From positions 62,001 through 126,000 of the forward strand of contig NZ_JAERVJ010000006.1 of the NCBI RefSeq assembly GCF_016745395.1: 64,000 bases of DNA, given 5' to 3'. Made by a program: the position numbers and the translations under genes. Within the stretch, counting starts at the first letter, position 1, and the number at the start of each line of letters is the position of its first letter. This DNA comes from Methylocystis sp. Sn-Cys (GTDB lineage Bacteria > Pseudomonadota > Alphaproteobacteria > Rhizobiales > Beijerinckiaceae). Shown here one piece after another: positions 26,495-34,037 of the stretch. The notes beneath the pieces were generated by a model, which searched no databases, was not told the DNA's origin, and worked only from the letters and a program-made list of their open reading frames with translations.

Positions 26495-27712
26495 ATGACC
26501 GCCTTCGCTCCATCCCTCGAAATGATAGAACATCTGGTCAGCCGCGACCGTCCGGTGTCGGCCTTCATCCATGATCTCGACGCGCTCGATCGTCACGCGC
26601 GTCGGCTCGTATCCGCTCTGCCGCCGGGGGCCGATCTTTTCTACGCGATCAAAGCGAACAGCGATCCGGCCATACTGAGAACATTGGCGCCGATCGTCGC
26701 CGGCTTCGAGGTCGCCTCGGCCGGAGAAATCCGCAAAGTGCGCGAGGCGATCGGGGACGACGCCCGCATCATTATGGGCGGGCCGGCGAGAACCGCCACG
26801 GATTTCGCCGCGGTCATCGACCATGTCGTCGAACGCGTGCATATCGAGAGCATTCATCTTCTCCATCTCGCCAACGCGGTGGCCGAGGCCAGGAATACGA
26901 CGCTTCCCATTCTCCTTCGCGTGAATCTGTCAGGTCCGGTTCCCGGCGCGACGATCACCATGGGCGGACGGCCGACCCAGTTCGGAATAGACGAAGCCGA
27001 GATCGACGAAGCCGTCGCCGCGCTCGCCGCCTGTCCGCATCTGCGCTTCGACGGATTTCATCTTCACACCGTATCCAACAATCTCGACGCCGATACTCAT
27101 GCAGATTTCTGTCTCGAGGCTCTATCGCGAGCGAGGCGCATCGCCGATCGTCACGGGCTCGATCTCCGCGTCGTGAATCTCGGCGGCGGTTGGGGCGTCA
27201 ACTATGCCAGGATAGACGCTCTTTTCGATGTGGATTGCCTCGCCGGGCGCCTGCGAGACGCGCTGGAGCCGGGTGCGCCGCAAATTCAGTTCGAGTGTGG
27301 GCGGATCGTCGCAGCCTATTGCACTGTCTATGTGAGCGAGGTCGTCGACGTCAAAACGAATCATGGAAAGGCCTTTGCGCTCCTGCGCGGCGGTTCCCAT
27401 CATTTCCGCCTGCCCTCGGCGTGGCGCCACAGGCACCCATTCATCGTCATTAATCGGGAGAACTGGCCATGGAAATGGCCAAGGCGCGCCCATACGGATT
27501 GCCTGGTCACCGTGACTGGAGAGCTCTGCACGCCAAAGGACGTGCTGCTCGATGCAGAACCTCTTTCCACTTTGCGCATAGGCGATCTCGTCTGTTTCCT
27601 CTTGGCGGGCGCCTATGGCTGGGACATTTCGCACCACGATTTCCTCAGCAATGCTCATCCGGAAAGGATATTTCTGCCCGCTCGGCAGGCCGGCGGGGAC
27701 AAGGAAAGGTGA
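26495..27712 (+). CDS. sbnH: SbnH-like PLP-dependent decarboxylase
   Basis: This 405-residue protein is a fold-III PLP decarboxylase of the Orn/DAP/Arg family: Lys53 in LFYAIKANSD binds PLP, DGFHLHTVSN (His) stacks on the cofactor, VVNLGGGWGV is the phosphate-binding glycine loop, and GELCTPKDVLL supplies the active-site cysteine. SbnH decarboxylates the citryl-diaminopropionate intermediate to the ethylenediamine unit of staphyloferrin B. AGGAG precedes the ATG at 26495. The gene follows sbnG by seven bases and is followed by sbnI after four. Diaminopimelate decarboxylase (LysA) is the nearest alternative; the length and operon place favour SbnH. Confidence 0.9.
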   Translation: MTAFAPSLEMIEHLVSRDRPVSAFIHDLDALDRHARRLVSALPPGADLFYAIKANSDPAILRTLAPIVAGFEVASAGEIRKVREAIGDDARIIMGGPARTATDFAAVIDHVVERVHIESIHLLHLANAVAEARNTTLPILLRVNLSGPVPGATITMGGRPTQFGIDEAEIDEAVAALAACPHLRFDGFHLHTVSNNLDADTHADFCLEALSRARRIADRHGLDLRVVNLGGGWGVNYARIDALFDVDCLAGRLRDALEPGAPQIQFECGRIVAAYCTVYVSEVVDVKTNHGKAFALLRGGSHHFRLPSAWRHRHPFIVINRENWPWKWPRRAHTDCLVTVTGELCTPKDVLLDAEPLSTLRIGDLVCFLLAGAYGWDISHHDFLSNAHPERIFLPARQAGGDKER

Positions 27713-27716
27713 ACAT

Positions 27717-28226
27717 ATGAGAACGCAGAACATTCGCCTCCTCTCGCCCTTGGAATTGAAGCCGCATGAGCAGACCGACAGTTGCCGCGTTCGCCATGTG
27801 ATCGGTCTCCTCCTGCGCGAGCAGGCATGGACGCGCCCCATCTGTGTCGAGGCGACAAGCCTTTGCGTCATGGATGGCCACCACCGGCGCCTCGCCGCCA
27901 TCCATTTGGGGCTCGCCGCGGTCCCCGTGATCGCCTTCACCTATGACGAGATCCGGCTCGGAAGCCGACAGCCGGGCATGAGCATAGGGCCGGAGGAATT
28001 GATCGATTGCGCAATGCGAGGGCGTCTCTTCCCGCCCAAATCCACGCGCCACGTCTTTCCGCCGTTCCAAACGGATGCTATCCCGCTCGCAAAGCTTCTC
28101 TCCTCGCCGGCTCGCCTCAGAGCATGTCCGGAAGAGAGCCCAAGTTACCGGAGACACGTTGACGCGAGTTGGAATTCGCAAGCCTCCGAGCGCGCCTCTT
28201 GTTTCGCCACATCACAAAGCCCGTGA
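27717..28226 (+). CDS. sbnI: SbnI-like ParB-fold serine kinase, C-terminally short
   Basis: The 169-residue product has the ParB/SerK nucleotide-binding core: LLSPLELKPHEQTD near the N-terminus (the HE glutamate is the catalytic position in SbnI/SerK) and CVMDGHHRRLAAI. SbnI makes O-phospho-L-serine for SbnA from serine and ADP, and in staphylococci also senses haem. S. aureus SbnI is about 254 residues; here the frame ends early and the last 36 residues are read antisense to the 3' end of the convergent PepSY gene, with no family resemblance. The C-terminal domain therefore seems lost, leaving the catalytic core. The start at 27717 is four bases after sbnH. Confidence 0.8.
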   Translation: MRTQNIRLLSPLELKPHEQTDSCRVRHVIGLLLREQAWTRPICVEATSLCVMDGHHRRLAAIHLGLAAVPVIAFTYDEIRLGSRQPGMSIGPEELIDCAMRGRLFPPKSTRHVFPPFQTDAIPLAKLLSSPARLRACPEESPSYRRHVDASWNSQASERASCFATSQSP

Positions 28227-29310
28227 CGAACAGCACGAGCGGCGCAAAGCCGGATGCGAATGCCGCCAGACGGCCAAGCGCTCCGAAAGTGGCGCCGTTG
28301 TGCAACCAGAGCTGTTCAGTAACGTATCGATCGCCCGCCGACATAACATCCGAGGTGCGAGCGTGAACGATGTCGCCCGTCCAAGGGTCGAGCCAAATCG
28401 CCCCCCGTGAACGCAGGGCCGGATCGGCTCCAGCCGGACGGAACAACACTCGCCAGGTGTTGCGCGATTCGGTCGGAGGATTGAGGAGCGCGATGTTTGC
28501 ACCCGGTTGCGCGGCGCGCGCGCGCGCGAGGATTTGATCAGCGGAAAGTTTGCGCGCGTTCTTGTCCAGCGGCGTTGCGACCTTCGGCGAGGGATAGGGC
28601 GTGGCGATCGAGATCAGGCCGATCACCGGCCGCATGACGTCGGGAAAAACGATTCCCACGCCGGTAGCTGCAATCATCGCCAGCGCAGGCAAAGTCCACG
28701 CGCCGGCCGCATTGTGAATGTCCACGACAAAACGCTGCGGCGAAACGCCTTTGCGGAGAGACATCGAGCGCCAGACGCGCCCCGGCCGCGGCCACCATAA
28801 GTATAGCCCCGACAGGGCCGAGCAGAGCAGACAGAGACCCAGGACGCCGACGAGCTCCCTCCCCCACCACTCGCGCAGCAATAGCGAGGAGTGCAATCGG
28901 TAGATCGTGAACGCGAACGCGTTCGTATAGTCGCGCCTCCCGAGGACCGCGCCATTCGAGGGGTCGATCATCGTGGTCCAGAGGTCCGAATGAGGCCCCT
29001 TGCCGTGCGCATGAATCGCAATCCAAACGGGCCAGGTCGTGTCGGGCGCGATGATGGATGTGATCGGCGCCGGGTCGGCCGCAGCCGCCGCTTGCATCGC
29101 TTCGGCGGCCGTAACATTGCGTTCGGAGCCGAGTGGATTGTAGAGCGCCGGATTCAGCGCAGCGTCGATCTCGCGGTAGAAGACGTTGAAGCTGCCGGTG
29201 AGACCGATGAGAACGAGCAGAGCGCCGGCGACGAGCCCGATCCATCTGTGCAGCAACATGAACGCCCCGCGTAAACGGTGCGTCCATGCGGCTGCAGAGC
29301 CAGTGATCAC
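28117..29310 (-). CDS. PepSY-associated membrane protein, probable siderophore-iron reductase
   Basis: This 397-residue inner-membrane protein has four main hydrophobic segments and histidines in or next to them (LLHRWIGLVAGALL, IYRLHSSLLL, VVDIHNAAGAW, LWLHNGA), the pattern of PepSY_TM proteins such as FsrB/PiuB that probably bind haem and reduce ferric siderophores. The start is a GTG at 29310, supported by GAGGAAG seven bases upstream. It lies 15 bases after the receptor gene on the same strand, so the pair are co-transcribed and act on the same ligand. Its 3' end overlaps the convergent sbnI frame by 110 bases. Reduction of the siderophore made by the adjacent operon is inferred. Confidence 0.83.
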   Translation of the reverse strand: MITGSAAAWTHRLRGAFMLLHRWIGLVAGALLVLIGLTGSFNVFYREIDAALNPALYNPLGSERNVTAAEAMQAAAAADPAPITSIIAPDTTWPVWIAIHAHGKGPHSDLWTTMIDPSNGAVLGRRDYTNAFAFTIYRLHSSLLLREWWGRELVGVLGLCLLCSALSGLYLWWPRPGRVWRSMSLRKGVSPQRFVVDIHNAAGAWTLPALAMIAATGVGIVFPDVMRPVIGLISIATPYPSPKVATPLDKNARKLSADQILARARAAQPGANIALLNPPTESRNTWRVLFRPAGADPALRSRGAIWLDPWTGDIVHARTSDVMSAGDRYVTEQLWLHNGATFGALGRLAAFASGFAPLVLFVTGFVMWRNKRRARRLANSNSRQRVSGNLGSLPDML

Positions 29311-29325
29311 GGAAGGCTTCCTCTC

Positions 29326-31524
29326 TCAGAAGTCCACGGTGGTCGAAACCAGGAACGTGCGAGGCGCGCCTGCGGTGAGAAGACCACGTCCGGTCGTCGC
29401 CCAATAGTTCGTGTCGAGGACATTCTCGACACTCAGGCGAAGCGTCACCGGCCGGCCCTCTAAGTCGATAGTGTAGCGCCCACCGAGGTCCAGCCGCGTC
29501 CAGTCTGGTATGCTCTGCGTGTTGGCCTGATCGTAAAATTGGGACGAGGTGTAGATGACGCGGCCGGTGAGCGTCGCAGTTCCCGGCGCCGACCAGAACG
29601 GCAGGTCGTATTCGCCGTATAGGTTGAGCTGCACGTCCGGGACACCGGCGGCGGTCTTGCCATTATTGGTTCCGCTGGCGGTCTTCGTCAGCACGCCGTC
29701 GAGCAGGGTGACGCCGCCGAGAAGACGCACTCCCGGCAAAGGCTCGCCGAAGATATTGAACTCCAGACCGCGATTGCGCTGCTCGCCATCGACCGAGAAA
29801 CGCCGGGTCGTCGGATCGGTAAAGCTGCTCGGCTGCGTGATGTCGAAGGCGGCGAAGGTCAGTCCCAGAACTCCGAAGTCGTATTTCGCCCCGACCTCGA
29901 TTTGCCTCGCTATGAACGCCGGAAACGCCTCGCCGGCGTTCACCGCATTCACCGGCGCAATGCCCCCCGAGGTCAACCCTTGAATATAGTTCGCATAGAG
30001 CGACAGATTCTCGATCGGTTTCACCACCAATCCCGCCGCCGGGCTGAAAGCCTGATTTGTGGAGCTAGACGCGATCAGTCCCGTATTGGCGTTGTAATTT
30101 TTGACGTCGATCTGCTGCCAGCGTCCGCCCAGGGTGAGGAGCGCCCTGTCGTCGAAAGCCGACAATGTATCGGCGATCGCGACGCCGCGATTCATGCGCG
30201 CGGCGGTCCGCGGCGCGTCTCGCGGTAAACCGAAATCGCTTCGCGCAGGAACATAGAGAGGAACAAAAATGTTCGAGGTGATCGCGCGGCCGACGGTCGA
30301 GTTGGTAATCCCCGTGTCTTGCCACAGACCGACAGCAGAAGCTGCGAGCTGATGCTTAATCGGACCCGTCTCGAAGCGGGTGCGCAGACCAATGTCGGTC
30401 GTATTGCTCTGCACGTCCTGCGGCGTGAGAGTGGGCGTCGTGCGAAAATCGCCGCGCGCGTTGACTATCTGCAACACTCCTCCGAAGAACAGCTCGTCGA
30501 ACCGGGAGTGGCCGAACGCCGCGTAAACGGTGGCGTTTTCCGATACGTCATATTCGGCGCGCAATGCGCCGTGCCAATGGTGGGCGTTATAATATTCCCA
30601 TGGCTGCTGCGGGTTGATGACAAGCGATGGCGAACTTGGAATCGGAAAGCCGGTCGATACGGTTTTTTGCCGCGTTGGCGCGTCGAGATCGCGCCCCTGG
30701 AGTTCGAGATCGGTGGTAACGCGCAATCTGTCGCCACGGTAGTCTAGAGCCAGCGCTGCGACCCCGAACTCTTCGCCTTGGAAGTCGATCGGCGTGCTGC
30801 CCTTGCGATAGGCGCCATTGAAGCGGATGCCCCACTCGTTATTTGGACCGAAACGGCGGCCGACGTCCACATGTGTGCCGAGCTGTCCGCGGGACGCGAA
30901 GCTCGTCGTAACGCGCGTGATTGGCGCGTCGGTCGCCCGTTTGGGAATGAGGTTGATCGCGCCGCCGATTGTTCCGAGCGGCGGCACGCCGTTCAAAAGA
31001 GCGCTCGGCCCTTTGAGAACCTCTATTCGTTCCATCGGCTCGATCGCCTGGCTGCGCCAATCGGCGACGCCATAGAGACCGTCGATTGCAAAGTCGCCGG
31101 CGAATACCGGAAACCCCCGGACCAGAAATCCATCGATTCCGCCATATCGGGGCGCGTTTGTGCGGATCGAGGAATCATTGTCGGCCACATCCGTCACGGT
31201 TCGCGCCTGCTGATCGCGAACGAGCTTTTCCGTATAGCCGGTAAGGCTGAACGGCGTGTCGAAGACATTGCGGTTGCCGAGCACACCCAAGCGAGCGCCG
31301 CTGCCGACCAGACCGCCGGCGTACGGCGCAGGCGGCTGCCCGATCACGCTGGTTGGCGGGGATTTACCGGCGGACGGACGAGGCGCCTCTCGCGTGCTGG
31401 GCGTCGCCGCTTGTATGTCGATGGTCGGTAAGGCTTGTTGCGCGTCGGCCGGCAATGCGCTGCAAGCGGCGATGAACAACAAAGAAGCAGCGCCGCGTGG
31501 CGCGTTGTGAGATATGCCACTCAT
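29326..31524 (-). CDS. TonB-dependent ferric siderophore receptor (receptor 1)
   Basis: The 732-residue precursor has a signal peptide (cleavage near ADAQ), a TonB-box-like LPTIDI, an N-terminal plug with ERIEVLKGPSALLNG and GGAINLIPKRA near residues 167-200, and a beta barrel ending in LVSTTVDF with a terminal phenylalanine, all typical of outer-membrane siderophore receptors of the FhuA/FecA class. It imports a ferric siderophore using TonB energy. It is followed by the PepSY gene and lies next to the sbn-like operon, so that operon's product is the obvious ligand, though unproven. The region upstream carries a palindrome and a repeated leader also found upstream of receptor 2. Confidence 0.92.
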   Translation of the reverse strand: MSGISHNAPRGAASLLFIAACSALPADAQQALPTIDIQAATPSTREAPRPSAGKSPPTSVIGQPPAPYAGGLVGSGARLGVLGNRNVFDTPFSLTGYTEKLVRDQQARTVTDVADNDSSIRTNAPRYGGIDGFLVRGFPVFAGDFAIDGLYGVADWRSQAIEPMERIEVLKGPSALLNGVPPLGTIGGAINLIPKRATDAPITRVTTSFASRGQLGTHVDVGRRFGPNNEWGIRFNGAYRKGSTPIDFQGEEFGVAALALDYRGDRLRVTTDLELQGRDLDAPTRQKTVSTGFPIPSSPSLVINPQQPWEYYNAHHWHGALRAEYDVSENATVYAAFGHSRFDELFFGGVLQIVNARGDFRTTPTLTPQDVQSNTTDIGLRTRFETGPIKHQLAASAVGLWQDTGITNSTVGRAITSNIFVPLYVPARSDFGLPRDAPRTAARMNRGVAIADTLSAFDDRALLTLGGRWQQIDVKNYNANTGLIASSSTNQAFSPAAGLVVKPIENLSLYANYIQGLTSGGIAPVNAVNAGEAFPAFIARQIEVGAKYDFGVLGLTFAAFDITQPSSFTDPTTRRFSVDGEQRNRGLEFNIFGEPLPGVRLLGGVTLLDGVLTKTASGTNNGKTAAGVPDVQLNLYGEYDLPFWSAPGTATLTGRVIYTSSQFYDQANTQSIPDWTRLDLGGRYTIDLEGRPVTLRLSVENVLDTNYWATTGRGLLTAGAPRTFLVSTTVDF

Positions 31525-31556
31525 GAAATGCGAACCCCAGCTCTGTGCAACAATTT

Positions 31557-31605
31557 CGGCTGGCTGGCTCGGCCCGTCGGCCTGGCTGGCTCGCTACATA
31601 TGCGC
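31557..31605 (-). repeat. leader element shared by receptor 1 and receptor 2 genes
   Basis: A string of about 48 bases built from CTGGCTGG, CGTCGGCC and TGGCTCGCT recurs at 40046-40093, in each case 30-80 bases upstream of a TonB receptor gene and in the same orientation. Its centre can form a short GGCC-type hairpin in the transcript. Confidence 0.6.
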
Positions 31606-31687
31606 GCCATAGGCGTGCATGTTGGAATGCCCACCCTTGTCTTAGCCGAGACATGACAGGTCGATCAATGATTATGGCCGGTGATCA

Positions 31688-31705
31688 CTTTGAAAGATTT
31701 CCAAG
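31688..31705. promoter_or_regulatory. iron-type palindrome in the receptor 1/hemP gap
   Basis: CTTTGAAAGATTTCCAAG is an inverted repeat with one mismatch. Close relatives occur at 40163-40180 upstream of receptor 2 and at 44131-44146. It resembles the Irr iron control element (TTTAGAA-N3-TTCTAAA), which would make it a shared operator for divergent hemP and receptor 1. Confidence 0.5.
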
Positions 31706-31778
31706 CGGCAAACTGCAAGGCTTCCAATGAGACGCTTCGAGCATTGACCGACGACGCTGCTTTGTCGAAATTCTTTGC

Positions 31779-31970
31779 ATGACGAATTTCAACGATCATC
31801 CGACAAAGCGGAATCCCGATCCGCAGCAGGCTTCAAAAAGCCGAGCCGTGACTCGCGAGCACCATGCGAGCGACCTCTTGGGCGAGAAAAAGGAAGCCAC
31901 GATCATCCACGCCGGAGAGCATTACCGCCTCCGCATTACTGCGAACAACAAGCTCATTCTGACCAAATGA
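31779..31970 (+). CDS. hemP: haemin uptake protein HemP
   Basis: The 63-residue protein ends in the diagnostic HemP core: LLGEKKEATIIHAGEHYR followed by LRITANNKLILTK, covering residues 33-63 to the C-terminus. HemP is a small cytoplasmic protein found at the head of haem and siderophore uptake operons in proteobacteria; in some species it activates receptor genes. It is divergent from receptor 1 and precedes tonB and the transporter on the plus strand. The first 30 residues are hydrophilic and unconserved. A 33-codon frame ending in the hemP start (ATGA overlap at 31780) precedes it, but I cannot say it is translated. Confidence 0.9.
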   Translation: MTNFNDHPTKRNPDPQQASKSRAVTREHHASDLLGEKKEATIIHAGEHYRLRITANNKLILTK

Positions 31971-32110
31971 GATGCGCGCACCCGGCCGCCAGTTCCGCGC
32001 GTCCGGAGCCGAATGTTTTCTAGCAATGCGAGTGCAGGCGATGCGCTTTCGACGTCGGCCTATAGCGACCCCGAGCACGAGCGCCAGTCATGAAAGATAC
32101 GTCGATCTAA

Positions 32111-32227
32111 CCTGTCGCCATGGTGGCGATGAACGGCGTCACCGATATCGCGATTGTCGCCGACTCGCGCAGCAAGACCGCCCCGGGCGCGAGAACGACG
32201 GCGGCGGCTGGAGTAGCGGTAAAATGA
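32111..32227 (+). pseudogene. probable exbD C-terminal remnant upstream of tonB
   Basis: After an in-frame TAA at 32108, the frame reads PVAMVAMNGVTDIAIVADSR and then a short Ala-rich tail, ending with a TGA that overlaps the tonB ATG (ATGA). The string resembles the C-terminal end of ExbD (a MDxxxxAGVTDIxIV pattern), and the coupling to tonB fits an exbD-tonB order. No ExbB or the rest of ExbD is present, so I read it as a deletion scar. The match is short and the call is tentative. Confidence 0.4.
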
Positions 32228-32940
32228 CTGATCTTACGCCCGCCTCCTTCGAAGCCGGAGCGCTGATGGCCGATCCGCCGCCCGTCACGCCGAATTGGCT
32301 GCGGGCCGCGAGTCTTTCGGGCGTGCTGGCGGCGCATGGGGCCGTCGCATGGCTGCTGCTGGCCGTCGCCGTTCCGACCATCTCGAATCTGGATTCGATC
32401 AGCATGGATCTCGTGCCGCAAGGCGATTTCTTCGAGTCGCAACAGGTGACGGCAGCCGAGGAACAGCCGCCGCCGCTCGAAGAAGTGGCGCAGCCCGATC
32501 TGCCTTTGCCGCCACCCGTGGTGATGTCACCCGACGCGCCGCCCCTGCCGGTGAAGAAGGAAGTGGTCGAGAAGAAAAAGAAGAAGGTCGCCGAAAGGAA
32601 GCCCGAGGTCGACCACGCCGACAAGCGACGCGAGGCGCAGGCGCGCCGCCGCATGGGCGCGCCCGAAGGCCATTCGGAAACGCCCGCCATGTCGCAGAGC
32701 GATTATAAGGCAATGCTCGCCGCAACGATCCGCCAACACACGCCGGCGACGTCGTCCGCCGGCGAGGGCTCGGCCAGCGTCGCCTTCCATGTGACCGCCG
32801 GCGGCGGCATCGCCGGAATATCCGCCAGCGGATCGACGCCTGCGCATGCGGCGTTGGCGCGCCAGATCATGTCGTCCGTCCACGCCCCGCCCCCGCCGGG
32901 CGGCGGCTTCTTCGCCAGCCAGAATTTTCACTTCCATTGA
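32224..32940 (+). CDS. tonB: TonB energy-transducing protein
   Basis: The 238-residue protein has one N-terminal membrane anchor (about residues 31-51, with the conserved-type histidine in LAAHGAVAWLL), a proline-rich periplasmic spacer (QPPPLEEVAQPDLPLPPPVV), a Lys/Glu-rich stretch (KKEVVEKKKKKVAERKPEV), and a C-terminal domain of about 80 residues with repeated beta/alpha character ending in FFASQNFHFH. This is the layout of TonB, which couples the inner-membrane proton gradient to outer-membrane receptors. ExbB and ExbD are not encoded nearby apart from a likely exbD remnant. It is 14 bases upstream of the binding-protein gene, so it is part of the uptake operon and probably serves receptors 1 and 2. 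Confidence 0.85.
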   Translation: MTDLTPASFEAGALMADPPPVTPNWLRAASLSGVLAAHGAVAWLLLAVAVPTISNLDSISMDLVPQGDFFESQQVTAAEEQPPPLEEVAQPDLPLPPPVVMSPDAPPLPVKKEVVEKKKKKVAERKPEVDHADKRREAQARRRMGAPEGHSETPAMSQSDYKAMLAATIRQHTPATSSAGEGSASVAFHVTAGGGIAGISASGSTPAHAALARQIMSSVHAPPPPGGGFFASQNFHFH

Positions 32941-32954
32941 ATGTGGAGTCTGTC

Positions 32955-34037
32955 ATGGCGAGACGAAAGAGACATGGGCGCTGCTTCGCCGCTGTTCTTC
33001 TCACTATCGGCGCGCCGGCATGGGAGCGGGCAAAAGCCGAAGATCGTCCGGTTACGCGCGTGGCGACAATTCCCATCCCCTCGGCGTCCATATTCATCGC
33101 CGTCGACGGCTCGGCCGAACGGCTCGTTGGAATGCACCCGCTATCGAAGAGCGCGATGGAGGAGGGCGTGCTCGGTCGAATGTTTCCCAGCGCGCGCGTC
33201 ATCAATTCTTCGATTGCCGCGGGCGGCGCGGATGGTTTCATGCCAAATGTGGAGACGCTCGCAATGCTTGATCCGGATGTCGTCGTCCAATGGGGCGATC
33301 GCGGCGACGATATCGTCGCGCCTTTGCGTAACGCCGGGATGCATACGGCTCTGATGCGTTACGGAACCGAGCAATTCGCGCGCGACAGTCTGACGTTGAT
33401 GGGAGAGATCGCCGGGAAACCCGACAAGGCGCGCGCGCTGATCGCCTGGCGCGAAGCCGTCGCCACGGAGATCGCGGCAAAAGCGGCGGCCATTCCCGAT
33501 AAACGCCGCTTGAAGGTCGTCTATCTTCAACGCGCTTCGACCGGGCTCGTCGTCGGCGGAGCGAACACCTACTCTGACTACTACATTCGTCTGATCGGCG
33601 GCGTGAACGCCGCAGCGGAGCTGAGCGGCGCGCTCGCGATAAACGCCGAGCAGCTCGCGCAGTGGGACCCTGACGTCATCCTGCTCAACGGCTTCGAGGA
33701 ACAGCTCACGCCGCGTCGCATTTACGACGATCCGCTTCTCTCCGGCGCGAAAGCGGCCAAGGAGCGGCGCGTCTACAAAATGCCGATCGGCGGCTATCGC
33801 TGGGACCCGCCGAGCCATGAGAATCCACTGGCTTGGATGTGGCTGGCGCAACTCCTCTACCCGGATCTGTTCCGTTACGATCTGCGAAAAGAAATCGAGG
33901 AGAGCTACCAGATCGTCTACGGCTATCGGCCGTCGCTCAGCGATATCGACTCCGTGTTGCGACTCTCTGTGAATGGCGACGCGCGCGGCTACGATCGATT
34001 CACAGCCGTAGCGCCGACACCCGGACACGCGCCATGA
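32955..34037 (+). CDS. periplasmic iron-siderophore/haem-type binding protein
   Basis: The 360-residue precursor starts at 32955, with GGAG six bases upstream and a signal peptide ending near ERAKA; a TTG at 32937 is less likely. The body matches the class III binding protein fold (TroA/FepB/BtuF), with PSASIFIAVDGSAERLVGMH, LAMLDPDVVVQWGD and LAQWDPDVILLNG in the two lobes, and a long helix linking them. It captures the ligand in the periplasm and delivers it to the permease encoded next, with which it overlaps by four bases. No lipobox is present. Ligand identity (ferric siderophore, haem or cobalamin) cannot be read from the sequence. Confidence 0.87.
   Translation: MARRKRHGRCFAAVLLTIGAPAWERAKAEDRPVTRVATIPIPSASIFIAVDGSAERLVGMHPLSKSAMEEGVLGRMFPSARVINSSIAAGGADGFMPNVETLAMLDPDVVVQWGDRGDDIVAPLRNAGMHTALMRYGTEQFARDSLTLMGEIAGKPDKARALIAWREAVATEIAAKAAAIPDKRRLKVVYLQRASTGLVVGGANTYSDYYIRLIGGVNAAAELSGALAINAEQLAQWDPDVILLNGFEEQLTPRRIYDDPLLSGAKAAKERRVYKMPIGGYRWDPPSHENPLAWMWLAQLLYPDLFRYDLRKEIEESYQIVYGYRPSLSDIDSVLRLSVNGDARGYDRFTAVAPTPGHAP

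Noticed and set aside
31665-31799. 44-codon minus-strand frame antisense to the hemP start
   Set aside because: It has a partly similar string upstream of sbnA, but no ribosome-binding site, and overlaps the conserved hemP start; left as an alternative reading of the shared block.
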